Both the position numbers and the translations under genes were made by a program. Below, one piece after another: positions 1 through 8,407 of a DNA stretch of 56,586 nt. The notes beneath the pieces were generated by a model, which saw nothing but the letters and a program-made list of their open reading frames with translations, searched no databases and had not been told where the DNA came from. The stretch is from positions 1 to 56,586 of the forward strand of contig DATLEZ010000004.1 of assembly GCA_035525055.1 (NCBI GenBank), read 5' to 3'. The stretch's first letter is position 1, and each line of letters starts with the position of its first letter. The DNA comes from DATEEG01 sp035525055 (GTDB lineage Bacteria; Actinomycetota; Acidimicrobiia; Spongiisociales; ZC4RG35).

Positions 1-183
1 GTCCAAACACTCCGCTTTCACGTCGCAGGCATTGCAGATGGCTTTGGCCTTACGGGTCGACGCGCCACGTTCCGGGAAGAACAAATCGGCGTCGGCGCCG
101 CGGCAGTTGGCGTAGTCCTGCCATGAGAGCTGATCTATGGCGAGAGCCTCGATCAGCTTTCCCCTCATCGACGGTCCCCTCAT
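1..183 (-). CDS. WhiB-family transcriptional regulator (partial, 3' end outside window)
   Basis: The minus strand encodes 61 residues before running off the window edge. All four iron-sulfur ligand cysteines of the WhiB family are visible, at about residues 28, 50, 53 and 59 (C-x21-C-x2-C-x5-C), together with the family motif FFPERGASTRKAK. WhiB proteins are actinobacterial [4Fe-4S] regulators that bind RNA polymerase sigma factor and respond to redox or developmental signals. The C-terminal G-W-G-G turn and basic tail lie outside the window, so the subfamily cannot be assigned. Two in-frame ATGs are possible: 183 (preceded by gagggaga) and 168 (preceded by gagggg). The gene is divergent from sdhCAB. 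Confidence 0.93.
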   Translation of the reverse strand, partial: MRGPSMRGKLIEALAIDQLSWQDYANCRGADADLFFPERGASTRKAKAICNACDVKAECLD

Positions 184-261
184 CGCGTCTCCCTCACAGT
201 TGGGTCACACCCGTGTAATTACAACTTTGTGATTCTCTCACTTCTTACCCGCGCCGTCAAG

Positions 262-362
262 GGGCGGTGCTGGTCATGAGGACCCATCCAGCTCCCGAGA
301 GCTAACCGACAGAACCGCCCGATTCGGGGAGGAGCCCACTCCGGGTTTCTCCCCGATTTTTT
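262..362 (+). ncRNA. Candidate structured RNA ending in an intrinsic terminator
   Basis: Seen in sequence: a 7-bp outer stem (262-268 gggcggt with 314-320 accgccc) encloses two overlapping hairpins that share bases 290-292, namely 269-273/288-292 (gctgg/ccagc) and 290-294/299-303 (agctc/gagct). A strong terminator at 324-362 follows at once. No open reading frame is convincing here. The probable sdh promoter lies about 285 bp further on, so this would be a separate short transcript or a terminated leader. It contains GGTCATGAG, as SAM-IV riboswitches do, but the rest does not match that class. The call is inference from folding by eye. Confidence 0.35.
324..362 (+). terminator. Rho-independent terminator upstream of sdhC
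   Basis: An 8-bp stem (tcggggag 324-331 with ctccccga 349-356) has an additional inner ccc/ggg pairing and is followed directly by six T residues (357-362). It is oriented on the plus strand, yet no plus-strand gene ends here, which implies a short untranslated transcript initiated around 190-260. Confidence 0.7.
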
Positions 363-410
363 GGCCGCTTCGGGAGGTCCCTTACCGTCGAGCAGAGCGC
401 GTAAACGCGA

Positions 411-440
411 AGGCACCGGGCTGTTAGCAGCCCGGTGCCT
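411..440. terminator. 12-bp perfect hairpin, probable bidirectional terminator
   Basis: aggcaccgggct (411-422) pairs perfectly with agcccggtgcct (429-440) around a 6-nt loop. It is followed by ttt on the plus strand and preceded by gaa. This is the second terminator-like structure in the divergent whiB-sdhC region. It would insulate sdhCAB from transcription entering from the left. Confidence 0.5.
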
Positions 441-631
441 TTCGACTACCTGGTGATCGACTCCGTCCAGGAAGCGAGCCGGAGGTTTGGTGCCAGGAAG
501 CCTTCTCTGGGAAGTCCGACCACTACCCCATTTGTTACAGGCCGAAACGCCCACGACCTCAAGAGCCTGCGTGTCTGTGGGCGGTTTTGGTGGCACAGCA
601 ACAAATCAACCCTGGGTCGCGTGTCTTGTCA

Positions 632-674
632 CACGATCGTGATGGATTGAGCGACTCCGGATTGACGCTTTAAT
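632..674 (+). promoter_or_regulatory. Candidate sdhCAB promoter with upstream palindrome
   Basis: A -35-like TTGAGC (647-652) is separated by 16 nt from a -10-like TTTAAT (669-674). This places the start of transcription near 681 and gives sdhC a very short leader. A perfect 10-bp palindrome cacgatcgtg (632-641) sits just upstream of the -35 and could be an operator. Assigned by eye. Confidence 0.4.
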
Positions 675-685
675 GGGTGATTGCC

Positions 686-1429
686 GTGAGCACTACCGCC
701 ACCGATTCAGCCACCCGACGGCGGGCTCCGTTTTTCATCGAGTTCTACCGCTCGGCGGTCGGCAAGAAGTGGGTGATGGCGGTGACCGGAGTCGTGTTGA
801 TCGTTTTCGTGATCGCCCACCTAGTCGGAAACATCAAGGTCTTCCTCGGACCTGAGGTGAGCGGCGTCTATGAGATCGACGAGTACGGACACGCCCTGCG
901 AGACCTCTTCTATCCGATCCTCCCCCGCCACATTGCCCTCTGGATCATGCGGGTCGGGTTGATCGTTGCCTTCGCCCTGCACGTCCACGCCGCCACCACC
1001 CTGACGTTCATGAACCGCCGGGCTCGCTCGGTGGACTACCAGGGACCTCGTCAGTACCTGTCCGCCAACTACGCCAGCCGGACCATGCGGTGGAGCGGCT
1101 ACATCTTCCTGGCCTATCTGGCTTTCCATCTGGCCGACTTCACCTGGGGCATCCAACCCTTCGCTCCCGACGGTTGGGAGCGAGGGAGCATCCGGGCCAA
1201 CTTCCTCCTTACGTTCAGCCGCTGGCCCGTGGTCGCCTTATATGTGTTTGCCAACCTCCTCCTGGGGATCCACCTGTTCCACGGCATCTGGTCGATGTTC
1301 CAGAGCCTCGGCATCAACAACCCCCGCTTCAACATGTGGCGCCGCTGGCTGGCCCAGGGCCTGTCGGCCCTCATCGTGGCCGGCAACATCTCGATGCCAC
1401 TGGCGGTGGCGTTCGGGGTGATCGCCTGA
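686..1429 (+). CDS. sdhC: Succinate dehydrogenase cytochrome b subunit (b558 family)
   Basis: Membrane anchor of succinate:quinone oxidoreductase (complex II), which carries heme b and passes electrons from the SdhB iron-sulfur centres to quinone. The product (about 247 aa) has five hydrophobic segments with histidines inside or at the ends of helices (AHLVGN, LHVHAA, AFHLAD, IHLFHG), as expected for heme ligation in the single-subunit SdhC/FrdC class, so no separate sdhD is needed. GTG at 686 was chosen because it fits the promoter-proximal TTTAAT box. GTG at 677 is in frame and adds three residues; neither has a clear ribosome binding site. The stop overlaps the sdhA start (TGATG), implying translational coupling. 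Confidence 0.9.
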   Translation: MSTTATDSATRRRAPFFIEFYRSAVGKKWVMAVTGVVLIVFVIAHLVGNIKVFLGPEVSGVYEIDEYGHALRDLFYPILPRHIALWIMRVGLIVAFALHVHAATTLTFMNRRARSVDYQGPRQYLSANYASRTMRWSGYIFLAYLAFHLADFTWGIQPFAPDGWERGSIRANFLLTFSRWPVVALYVFANLLLGIHLFHGIWSMFQSLGINNPRFNMWRRWLAQGLSALIVAGNISMPLAVAFGVIA

Positions 1430-3345
1430 TGCCGCTGACCCTCGAATCCAAAGTCCCGGCCGGACCGCTGGCGGAGAAGTGGGACAACCACAAGGCGTCG
1501 ATCAAGCTGGTGAACCCCAACAACAAACGGCGTTTCAAAATCATCATCGTCGGAAGCGGTCTGGCCGGTGCCTCCGCCGCAGCCTCCCTCGGCGAATTGG
1601 GCTATCAGGTCGAGGTGTTCACCTATCACGACTCGCCCCGTCGTGCCCATTCGATCGCAGCACAGGGGGGCATCAACGCCGCCAAGAACTACCGAAACGA
1701 CGGCGACTCGATCTCTCGACTCTTCTACGACACTCTCAAAGGCGGTGACTACCGGGCACGGGAGGCCAACGTCTACCGCCTTGCCCAGGTTTCGGTCAAC
1801 ATCATCGACCAGGCGGTAGCCCAGGGAGTTCCCTTCGCCCGCGAATACGGAGGCCTGCTCGATACCCGCTCATTTGGCGGCGCCCAGGTGGCGAGGACCT
1901 TCTACTCGGCCGGCCAGACCGGCCAACAACTTCTTCTCGGCGCCTATCAGCAAATGATGCGCCAGGTCAACGAGGGCAACGTCAGGCTCAACACCCGCAG
2001 CGAGATGCTCGACCTGGTGATCAAGGACGACCGTGCGGTGGGGATCATCACCCGCGATCTCGTGACCGGCGAGATCGCCCGACATACGGGCCATGCAGTT
2101 GTGCTGGCGACCGGCGGCTATTCCAATGCGTTCTTCCTCTCGACCAATGCCAAGGCCTGCAACACCTCGGCGATCTGGCGGGCCCATCGCCGCGGGGCCG
2201 CTTTCGCCAACCCCTGTTACACCCAGATCCATCCGACCTGTATCCCCCAAAACGACGAGTTCCAGTCGAAGCTGACTTTGATGTCGGAGTCGCTGCGCAA
2301 CGACGGCCGCATCTGGGTTCCCAAGGACCCGTCGGAGAAGCGCCGGGCCAATCAGATCCCCGAGCAGGATCGCGACTACTTCCTGGAGCGCATGTACCCG
2401 GCCTTCGGCAACCTCGTTCCCCGCGACGTCGCCAGCCGGGCCGTGAAGCGAATGGTCGATCAGGGCAAGGGGGTGGGATCACGCAAGAACGGTGTCTACC
2501 TCGACTTTGCCGCCGCCATTACTCGTCTCGGTCAGGAAGTGGTCGTCGAGCGATACTCCAACCTTTTCGAGATGTACGAGAGGATCACGGACGAGAACCC
2601 CTACGAGATCCCGATGCGGATCTACCCCGCGGTCCACTACACGATGGGCGGTCTCTGGGTCGACTACAACCTGACCACCACCATCCCTGGCCTCTACGCC
2701 ATCGGGGAAGCCAACTTCTCGGATCACGGCGCCAACCGCCTCGGGGCCTCGGCCTTGATGCAGGGCCTGGCCGACGGCTACTTCGTGCTCCCGTACACCA
2801 TCGGCGATTACCTGGCGGGCATGCTCGGAAGCGACCCGGTGCCGATCGAGCACCCCGCCTTCCATGACGTGGAACTCGAGGTGTCCGAGCGGGTGAAGGG
2901 CTTCCTGGCCGGCAAGGGAACCAGATCGGTCGACTGGTACCACCGAGAACTCGGACGTCTGATGTGGGACTACTGCGGTATGAGCCGCGATCGTTCGGGT
3001 CTCGAGAAGGCCCTTTCGGAGATCCCGGCGCTCTACCAGGAGTTCAAGACCGACACCCGGGTGCTCGGGACCAACGAGCAACTGAACCAATCGCTGGAGA
3101 AGGCAGGCAGGGTTGACGACTTCTTCCAACTTTCCGAGTTGCTGTGCCGTGATGCTCTTCATCGGGAAGAGTCGTGCGGGGCCCACTTCCGGGAAGAGCA
3201 CCAGTTCGAGGATGGGGAGGCGAAACGCGACGACGAGAACTTCGCCTACGTCGCCGCCTGGCAATGGACCGGAGTAGAGCCGATCCTGAACAAGGAACCG
3301 CTGGTATTTGAGGAAGTCCACCCGACGACGCGGTCGTACAAATGA
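1429..3345 (+). CDS. sdhA: Succinate dehydrogenase flavoprotein subunit
   Basis: Catalytic subunit (638 aa) of complex II, oxidising succinate to fumarate with covalently bound FAD. The N-terminal dinucleotide fold shows GSGLAGASAAASLGELG at about residues 42-58. The motif RAHSIAAQGGINAAKN carries the histidine that links FAD. Substrate-site sequences HPTCIP and the C-terminal GEANFSDHGANRLGASALMQG are conserved. ATG at 1429 overlaps the sdhC stop. A longer upstream reading frame exists but does not match the family. The length and the lack of an E. coli-like N-terminus fit the SdhA type that pairs with a b558 anchor. Confidence 0.97.
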   Translation: MPLTLESKVPAGPLAEKWDNHKASIKLVNPNNKRRFKIIIVGSGLAGASAAASLGELGYQVEVFTYHDSPRRAHSIAAQGGINAAKNYRNDGDSISRLFYDTLKGGDYRAREANVYRLAQVSVNIIDQAVAQGVPFAREYGGLLDTRSFGGAQVARTFYSAGQTGQQLLLGAYQQMMRQVNEGNVRLNTRSEMLDLVIKDDRAVGIITRDLVTGEIARHTGHAVVLATGGYSNAFFLSTNAKACNTSAIWRAHRRGAAFANPCYTQIHPTCIPQNDEFQSKLTLMSESLRNDGRIWVPKDPSEKRRANQIPEQDRDYFLERMYPAFGNLVPRDVASRAVKRMVDQGKGVGSRKNGVYLDFAAAITRLGQEVVVERYSNLFEMYERITDENPYEIPMRIYPAVHYTMGGLWVDYNLTTTIPGLYAIGEANFSDHGANRLGASALMQGLADGYFVLPYTIGDYLAGMLGSDPVPIEHPAFHDVELEVSERVKGFLAGKGTRSVDWYHRELGRLMWDYCGMSRDRSGLEKALSEIPALYQEFKTDTRVLGTNEQLNQSLEKAGRVDDFFQLSELLCRDALHREESCGAHFREEHQFEDGEAKRDDENFAYVAAWQWTGVEPILNKEPLVFEEVHPTTRSYK

Positions 3346-3352
3346 GCCCAGG

Positions 3353-3380
3353 CGGAAGACGGAAGTCGGAAGACGGAAGC
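3353..3380 (+). repeat. Heptad tandem repeat between sdhA and sdhB (4 copies, CGGAAGN)
   Basis: Four contiguous 7-mers: cggaaga 3353-3359, cggaagt 3360-3366, cggaaga 3367-3373, cggaagc 3374-3380. They fill almost the whole 40-bp spacer ahead of the sdhB ATG and may supply its purine-rich ribosome binding sequence. The same unit occurs in the sucC-sucD spacer at 32274-32308. No inverted partner arm is present here. Confidence 0.85.
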
Positions 3381-3385
3381 CCGGC

Positions 3386-4147
3386 ATGAACATCACCTTG
3401 CAAGTGTGGCGCCAGGACAACGCGAGCTCCGCCGGTGGGTTCAAGACATATCTGGTTGAGGACGTCTCTCCTGATATGAGTTTTCTCGAGATGCTCGACG
3501 TCCTCAACGATCGACTCACCAATCAGGGTGAGGAGCCAATCGCCTTCGAGCACGACTGCCGGGAAGGTATCTGCGGTAGCTGCGGCGTGATGATCGAAGG
3601 TCAAGCTCACGGGCCCCAGCGGGGGACCGCCACTTGCCAGCTTCATATGAGGAAGTTCTCCGACGGTGCCACCATCACCGTCGAGCCGTGGAGAGCGGCG
3701 GCCTTCCCTGTGATCCGCGACCTCGTAGTCGATCGCTCCGCCTTCGATCGGATCATCGCTGCCGGGGGCTACATCACCGCGCCGACCGGGTCCGCCCCCG
3801 AGGCCAACTTGATACTGGTCCCCAAGGACGTTTCGGATACCGCCTTCCAGGCGGCGGCCTGTATCGGCTGTGGGGCCTGCGTCGCTGCTTGCCCGAACGG
3901 GGCGGCTCAACTCTTTACCGCCGCCAAGGTGGCTCATCTCAACTTGCTGCCCCAGGGGCAGCCGGAACGGCTTTTGCGAGTAGAGAAAATGGTCGACGTG
4001 ATGGAGGATTTCTTCGGCTCGTGCACCAACCATGGCGAGTGTGAGGCCGCCTGCCCCAAAGAGATTTCGATCGACTTCATCGCTCTGTTAAACCGCGACT
4101 ACCTCAAGGCCAAAGTGGCCAACCGGCGGGAGTTGTCCCGGACCTGA
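3386..4147 (+). CDS. sdhB: Succinate dehydrogenase iron-sulfur subunit
   Basis: Electron-transfer subunit (253 aa). The N-terminal plant-type ferredoxin domain has the [2Fe-2S] cluster motif CREGICGSCGVMIEG with a further Cys in GTATCQLHM. The C-terminal domain has CIGCGACVAACPNG and CTNHGECEAACPKE for the [4Fe-4S] and [3Fe-4S] clusters. The start ATG at 3386 lies directly after the heptad array. The protein shows the extended spacing between clusters typical of the class with SdhC of the b558 type. It is the last gene of the sdhCAB operon. Confidence 0.96.
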   Translation: MNITLQVWRQDNASSAGGFKTYLVEDVSPDMSFLEMLDVLNDRLTNQGEEPIAFEHDCREGICGSCGVMIEGQAHGPQRGTATCQLHMRKFSDGATITVEPWRAAAFPVIRDLVVDRSAFDRIIAAGGYITAPTGSAPEANLILVPKDVSDTAFQAAACIGCGACVAACPNGAAQLFTAAKVAHLNLLPQGQPERLLRVEKMVDVMEDFFGSCTNHGECEAACPKEISIDFIALLNRDYLKAKVANRRELSRT

Positions 4148-4527
4148 GACCCGTCAGGAATTAGGACCCGGGGCTAGCCCCGCCGCCTTCACCCATCCGG
4201 TTTCTTGCTTTCCGCCACGGAGAGTGAGCCTCCGCAGGGTCCCGCCGGACTACGATCGCCGTCGTCACCTGCTCACCAAAGAACCACGAGTGCCTCGTTG
4301 GGTCGCTGACCCCGGAGCCTGGCTAGTCCCCCCGAAGGAAGCATTTTTGGCCATGGACAGGGCCTGCTGACCAGGGGAGGCTGTGCCTGGGACTAGATAC
4401 TTCGGAAAGAAAATCTGTAACGCGGGCTACTCTGGTGCTACTTATATTGTTTGGGCCCAGCGACCCCTTCAATTCTCGCCGCGATCGACGACTCTGAGTG
4501 GTGACAAAGCAAAGGGAGTTCGGCGTA
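4148..4527 (+). other. Intergenic region between sdhB and the first TadE gene
   Basis: About 380 bp without a convincing gene. It holds a perfect 14-nt palindrome cggggctagccccg (4169-4182), possibly the end signal of sdhCAB, a small inverted repeat gggtc-gct-gaccc near 4300, and a -10-like TATATT at 4443-4448 with no clear -35. A cyclic-di-GMP riboswitch was looked for because of the downstream pilus-like genes; its conserved core was not seen. Confidence 0.5.
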
Positions 4528-4959
4528 ATGGGGAACAAGAAGCGGGATCGTGAGCGAGGGGCGGCTCTGGCTGAGGCAGCAATAGTCATGCCGCTGCTCC
4601 TGGCATTGGTTTTTGGGATTTGGACAATTGCCCGAGCCTGGAATGTCCGGAGCACGATGGAGCACGCCGTCCGCGAAGGGGTGCGCTTCGGCTCCACCGA
4701 ACTTCCGTGGGACGGCACCTCGATTGGCCAGGTCGAAGCGGTCGTGGACGCCGAGTTGCAGGCCGCCTCAATTCCGCTGGGTTTGGTCATCACTCAGTGC
4801 ATTGATGTCGACTCCGCTCCATGCGGTTTTAGCGCCACCAGTCAGGGCTACGACCAGGTTGCCGTCCGTATTCAGTACCCGAACTACCCGCTCAACTTCT
4901 TGTTCTTCGCGACCACGGTCAATCTCACAGTCGAGTCCGTCGGCCGGTACGAGGGTTGA
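4528..4959 (+). CDS. TadE-like pilus/secretion protein, pair 1
   Basis: A 143-aa protein with the TadE family N-terminus: a charged stretch, then RGAALAEAAIVMPLLLA, a glutamate five residues into the hydrophobic segment as in type IV-like pseudopilins, followed by a TMEHAVREGVRFG segment typical of TadE. TadE-like proteins are minor pseudopilins of Flp/Tad pili or related secreted envelope proteins. ATG 4528 is preceded by aagggag at good spacing; GTG 4498 is a less likely upstream alternative. Two nucleotides separate it from the TadG-like partner. No TadA, TadB, TadC or prepilin peptidase is in the window. Confidence 0.8.
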   Translation: MGNKKRDRERGAALAEAAIVMPLLLALVFGIWTIARAWNVRSTMEHAVREGVRFGSTELPWDGTSIGQVEAVVDAELQAASIPLGLVITQCIDVDSAPCGFSATSQGYDQVAVRIQYPNYPLNFLFFATTVNLTVESVGRYEG

Positions 4960-4961
4960 TC

Positions 4962-6239
4962 ATGAAGACAAATCCGAACGAGCAAGGTTTTGCCGCCATT
5001 TGGGTAGCAATCACTCTCCTGTTCCTCATGGCCTCGGCGGCGCTGGCGGTTGATGTCGCTGGCTTCTATGAGACTGCCCGCACCGACCAGATCTCGGCCG
5101 ATCTGGCGTGCCTGGCCGGGGTTCCCTATCTGCCCGAGGCGGCGGCAACAGCAAGGGCGGCGGCGGCCGAAAACGTGCAGAGAAACTTCCCGTCCCTGGC
5201 CGCGGCGACAGCTACCACAGTTGGCTCCACGCTCACGTTGACCGACGGTTCAGGCAACACCGCCGTCATCACCACCCCGGTGGGCTCCGACGCCGCCAAG
5301 ATGCAAGTCGTCATCACCGAAACAGACCCCGCCACCTTCGGCCGAGCGATAGGCGCCAGCCAGGTACCGGTCACCCAGCAGGCGTTTTGCAAGGTGTTCA
5401 CCGCCGGTGATGGCAACGTTCCGTTCGGCGCAATGCCCGGTGGCTGGGACGGGCAGCTTCAAGACAACAACCCCTGCGGCAACAATTCGGGCAACTGCGG
5501 GAGGCTGTATGTCCCTCGCGACGACGTCAACGGAGCCGGTCCGCAAACCGAAGAGAACATAGCCTCTGGTCTCGATCGAACGCTCAATCCAGGGCTATGG
5601 CCATCGATGGTCGGATGCGGAGCGATCAGCGCCGGTGGTAACTGCAATGTCGTTGAGACGAACACCGGCGTCAACGCGGCTGCCCTCGGTCAGGGTTTCC
5701 GTCGCCGCCTCAGCAACACTGCCGGCGCCTCGCAGGTGTTCACCTATGGGGGTAATCAGTACAACGCCGACACTGCGGCACAGATCCTTGGTGGTACCCC
5801 GACGGCCCTCGCTGCCGCCTTCGGCGGTGCGCCACCGCCTGGATGGGAGGAATGGATCCACGGTGTGTGGGGGAGCGTCGACGTGACGAATCACTTCTAC
5901 TGGAATGACGTTGTGGCCAAGTGCGATTCTCCTCGACTCATCAGCTTCCCAATCGTGTCGGCAGACCTGACCTGGTCGGAGGCGGGCTACTTCAGCGGCA
6001 AGCCTTTCCCGGGATGGCCAAACGGCAACAAGTCGATGCTGGTCGTAGGTCTTTACAACGGGATTCTCGTCAACCCGAACGGGCCTGAGGACTTCATCGG
6101 ATCCGGGAACCTCAAGGAGGCCGATTCGCTGATCATGTGGTTCGGCCCCGACGCCCGCTGCGTCGGCCCGAACGGTTCGACGACCGCCTATACGCCGGGC
6201 GGGCTCAAGACCTACCGACTGGTAGACGCCAACGCCTAA
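4962..6239 (+). CDS. TadG-like protein with large extracytoplasmic domain, pair 1
   Basis: A 425-aa protein. Residues 7-35 match the Tad (TadE/G-like) domain: NEQGFAAIWVAITLLFLMA followed by AALAVDVAGFYETARTDQISADLACLAG. The remainder is predicted to be outside the membrane, is rich in Gly, Asn, Thr and Ala, and carries several cysteines (NPCGNNSGNCGR). It shares two motifs with pairs 2 and 3: a GAMPGG-like turn before the Cys cluster and a GLDRTLNPG motif that corresponds to GLDHR in the others. The function of the ectodomain is unknown. ATG 4962 is preceded by gaggg at 6 nt, overlapping the end of the TadE gene, so the two are cotranscribed and probably coupled. Confidence 0.75.
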   Translation: MKTNPNEQGFAAIWVAITLLFLMASAALAVDVAGFYETARTDQISADLACLAGVPYLPEAAATARAAAAENVQRNFPSLAAATATTVGSTLTLTDGSGNTAVITTPVGSDAAKMQVVITETDPATFGRAIGASQVPVTQQAFCKVFTAGDGNVPFGAMPGGWDGQLQDNNPCGNNSGNCGRLYVPRDDVNGAGPQTEENIASGLDRTLNPGLWPSMVGCGAISAGGNCNVVETNTGVNAAALGQGFRRRLSNTAGASQVFTYGGNQYNADTAAQILGGTPTALAAAFGGAPPPGWEEWIHGVWGSVDVTNHFYWNDVVAKCDSPRLISFPIVSADLTWSEAGYFSGKPFPGWPNGNKSMLVVGLYNGILVNPNGPEDFIGSGNLKEADSLIMWFGPDARCVGPNGSTTAYTPGGLKTYRLVDANA

Positions 6240-6326
6240 CTAGACCCTTCGACCGGCCGGGTATGGGCTCGCGTGCCCGCCGCGCTGAGTGGTAGCCTTC
6301 GGGCCGGAGTCGAAGGGGTGCAACGG

Positions 6327-6770
6327 GTGGTGTGGGCAGGTCGGCACAAGTCGGGTGAACGCGGCGCGAATCTCGTTGAGTTCGCCATCCTGGCGCCATT
6401 GTTGATCCTGTTGCTCTTCGGGATAATCGAGTTTGCCTGGGTTTTCTCGATCAACCTGGACATTCGTCACGGCGCCCGGGAAGGCGCTCGCCTCGCTGCC
6501 ACCAACGACTTGACTGTAGGCGCCGAGGTTGCCCACATCTGCGGGCGGATGGATGTGGCGAACGACCCTCAAACGGAGATATCGATCACACGATCGGGAA
6601 ATGTCATAGGGGACGACATCACCGTGACAGTCGAGTCCCCTGTACGAACCCTGACCGGGATATTCGATCCGTTCCTGTCACCTTCGACCCGTCTCAACTC
6701 GACCATCATCATTAGGCAGGAGCAAGCGCCCTTATGGATCCCAATCGCGAGTCTTACAGCATGTCCGTAG
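6327..6770 (+). CDS. TadE-like protein, pair 2
   Basis: Product of about 147 aa with the motif ERGANLVEFAILAPLLIL, then FGIIEFAW and DIRHGAREGARLAA, diagnostic of TadE. The start is ambiguous: GTG 6327 is preferred because aaggggt (6313-6318) lies 8 nt upstream; GTG 6318 and 6330 are in frame. It is closer in sequence to the pair 3 TadE (8408) than to pair 1, suggesting that pairs 2 and 3 arose by duplication. The 3' end overlaps the next gene by 37 nt. Confidence 0.78.
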   Translation: MVWAGRHKSGERGANLVEFAILAPLLILLLFGIIEFAWVFSINLDIRHGAREGARLAATNDLTVGAEVAHICGRMDVANDPQTEISITRSGNVIGDDITVTVESPVRTLTGIFDPFLSPSTRLNSTIIIRQEQAPLWIPIASLTACP

Positions 6771-8287
6771 GCAGAGACTCCGAACGAGGTGCAACCGCGA
6801 TCCTGGTGGCGATCTGCTTGTTGCTTCTGATGGGCATGGCGGCTCTGGCCATCGACATCAGCGCTGCGAAAAATGAGCGTCGGCTGGATCAGAACGGTGC
6901 AGATTCGTCAGTTCTAGCCGGTGCTTTGGAGTATGCACTAGGCGGCTCGGCTCAGTCAGTGGTCGATGAAGCGAAACTATTCGTTGACAACAACGTTCGT
7001 ATCGTCCCGGGGACAGACTGGACAGCCTGTGTCGATCCTCAGGCCCTTGCGGTCCTCTCAAGCAGTATCCCCGGCATCACAGGCGGTAGCGGATGCATAT
7101 CCTTCCAGTTCGGGCCCGACGACGCGCTGATGAGGGTGCGGGTTCCGAATCAACAGACCGGAACGTCCTTTGGGCGAGTCCTGGGTGTGAATCAGATTGC
7201 CACTTTCGCGGCGGCCGAAGCAACCATCTTCGAGACCGCCAACGGATCCTTTCCGGCCGGGGTCTTCGCTGGTGCGTCCGGAGGCGACGAATTCTGCATC
7301 AAAACCGGCTCAGCCGGGGGACGCGATAGCTGTGGCGGATCTACCACAGGAGACTTCGGCAGCTTTCAACCATACTTCTACACCGAATTCGGGATCGGTC
7401 CCCAGACCAGCCTCTGCGCCAGTGGCAATGCTCCCGCACCATTGTCCCGATCCATGGCCGACGGGCTTGATCACCGCTTAGGGACCACCCCGACGCAGCC
7501 GGGCACCCGGGAGAACGGCGATGATTGCCCGGGCTTTCCCGGTCCCCTGAATCCCAATCGGGTTGACTCGGGGGGCGGATATTCGAACAACGACATAACA
7601 GATGGCTTGGTAATGGGTGGTCGTTGGCCCGGCAACAGCGACCTGTTTACCGGCCGACTCACCCGCGGCCCATATGTCGGGCAAGTAGATGCCGGTACCG
7701 GTGGGGTGTTCTCACTTTTCGGTCGCAGCCTGGACAACCGTCCGTTATGGACCTACATAGATCCAACCGAGGCCGACAGCGTGAGTTGTCAGCGCGCTGC
7801 TGAGATGCCCGGCACCCCAAGCTTCCCCTTCAGCCCCAGTAGCGGGCCGGCCATCGCCGACTGGGCGGCAGCCGAGGACCTGATGCAGCAGTGCCTCGCC
7901 CAGGAAACTGACCTGCTCTTCACGTCGGACATCGCGAATACCCATCGGTTGTCATCAGTGCCCCAGTACCATCAAGCGACCGCCCTCGGATCCAACGCTT
8001 GCTGCTATGACATTCGCAACTTCGTCCCAATATTCATCCAGGGTCTGTGGACCAACGAAGGCCCCCAATGGACGTGCAACGGAGTGACGGTCGTTTCGGG
8101 GAGTCACTGTCAACACGACCCCGGCATGCAAGGATCTATCTCGATAGCAGCATCCGGACAGCAAAAAGTCGACTCCGCCAGTGCACTCGTCATCGACTGC
8201 AACCAACTCCCGGTTCCGGTTTGTCAGTCGGTAGCCGGCAGCGGAGCCGGTGACAACGCCTTTTTTGTACTCGAACTGACCCGGTGA
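6734..8287 (+). CDS. TadG-like protein with cysteine-rich ectodomain, pair 2
   Basis: A 517-aa protein. The N-terminus carries RGATAILVAICLLLLMG, then AALAIDISAAKNERRLDQNGADSSVLAGA, the Tad domain. The ectodomain contains a C-x(n)-C-GGSTTGDFG cluster (near residues 185-215), GLDHRLG (about 245), LDNRPLWTYIDP (about 335) and SSVPQYHQ (about 410). Each has a counterpart in the pair 3 protein, defining a shared fold. ATG 6734 has aggag upstream at about 12 nt and lies inside the TadE gene. ATG 6761 is an alternative. The role of the ectodomain (adhesin, enzyme or scaffold) is unknown. Confidence 0.75.
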   Translation: MDPNRESYSMSVGRDSERGATAILVAICLLLLMGMAALAIDISAAKNERRLDQNGADSSVLAGALEYALGGSAQSVVDEAKLFVDNNVRIVPGTDWTACVDPQALAVLSSSIPGITGGSGCISFQFGPDDALMRVRVPNQQTGTSFGRVLGVNQIATFAAAEATIFETANGSFPAGVFAGASGGDEFCIKTGSAGGRDSCGGSTTGDFGSFQPYFYTEFGIGPQTSLCASGNAPAPLSRSMADGLDHRLGTTPTQPGTRENGDDCPGFPGPLNPNRVDSGGGYSNNDITDGLVMGGRWPGNSDLFTGRLTRGPYVGQVDAGTGGVFSLFGRSLDNRPLWTYIDPTEADSVSCQRAAEMPGTPSFPFSPSSGPAIADWAAAEDLMQQCLAQETDLLFTSDIANTHRLSSVPQYHQATALGSNACCYDIRNFVPIFIQGLWTNEGPQWTCNGVTVVSGSHCQHDPGMQGSISIAASGQQKVDSASALVIDCNQLPVPVCQSVAGSGAGDNAFFVLELTR

Positions 8288-8407
8288 CGCCCTCCTAGGG
8301 CTGCCCGACCAGATTTCTCCGCTTCCTGCTCAACTTTTCTGCCCCTGCGGCCGATATCAGCTTTGGCCTGGGTTATGCGTCGTAAGGGAATGGGAATCGG
8401 AGTGCAA

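Noticed and set aside
272..303. SAM-IV riboswitch upstream of sdhC
   Set aside because: GGTCATGAG matches the conserved start of SAM-IV RNAs, but the remaining conserved core and pseudoknot partners are not present, and the downstream genes are not in sulfur-amino-acid metabolism.
2479..3522. Long minus-strand reading frame antisense to sdhA
   Set aside because: It is a GC-rich shadow of sdhA with no recognisable domain or start signal; similar shadows exist opposite mdh, icd and purH.
4148..4527. Cyclic-di-GMP riboswitch before the Tad-like genes
   Set aside because: The conserved core sequences of GEMM-I/II were not found by eye.
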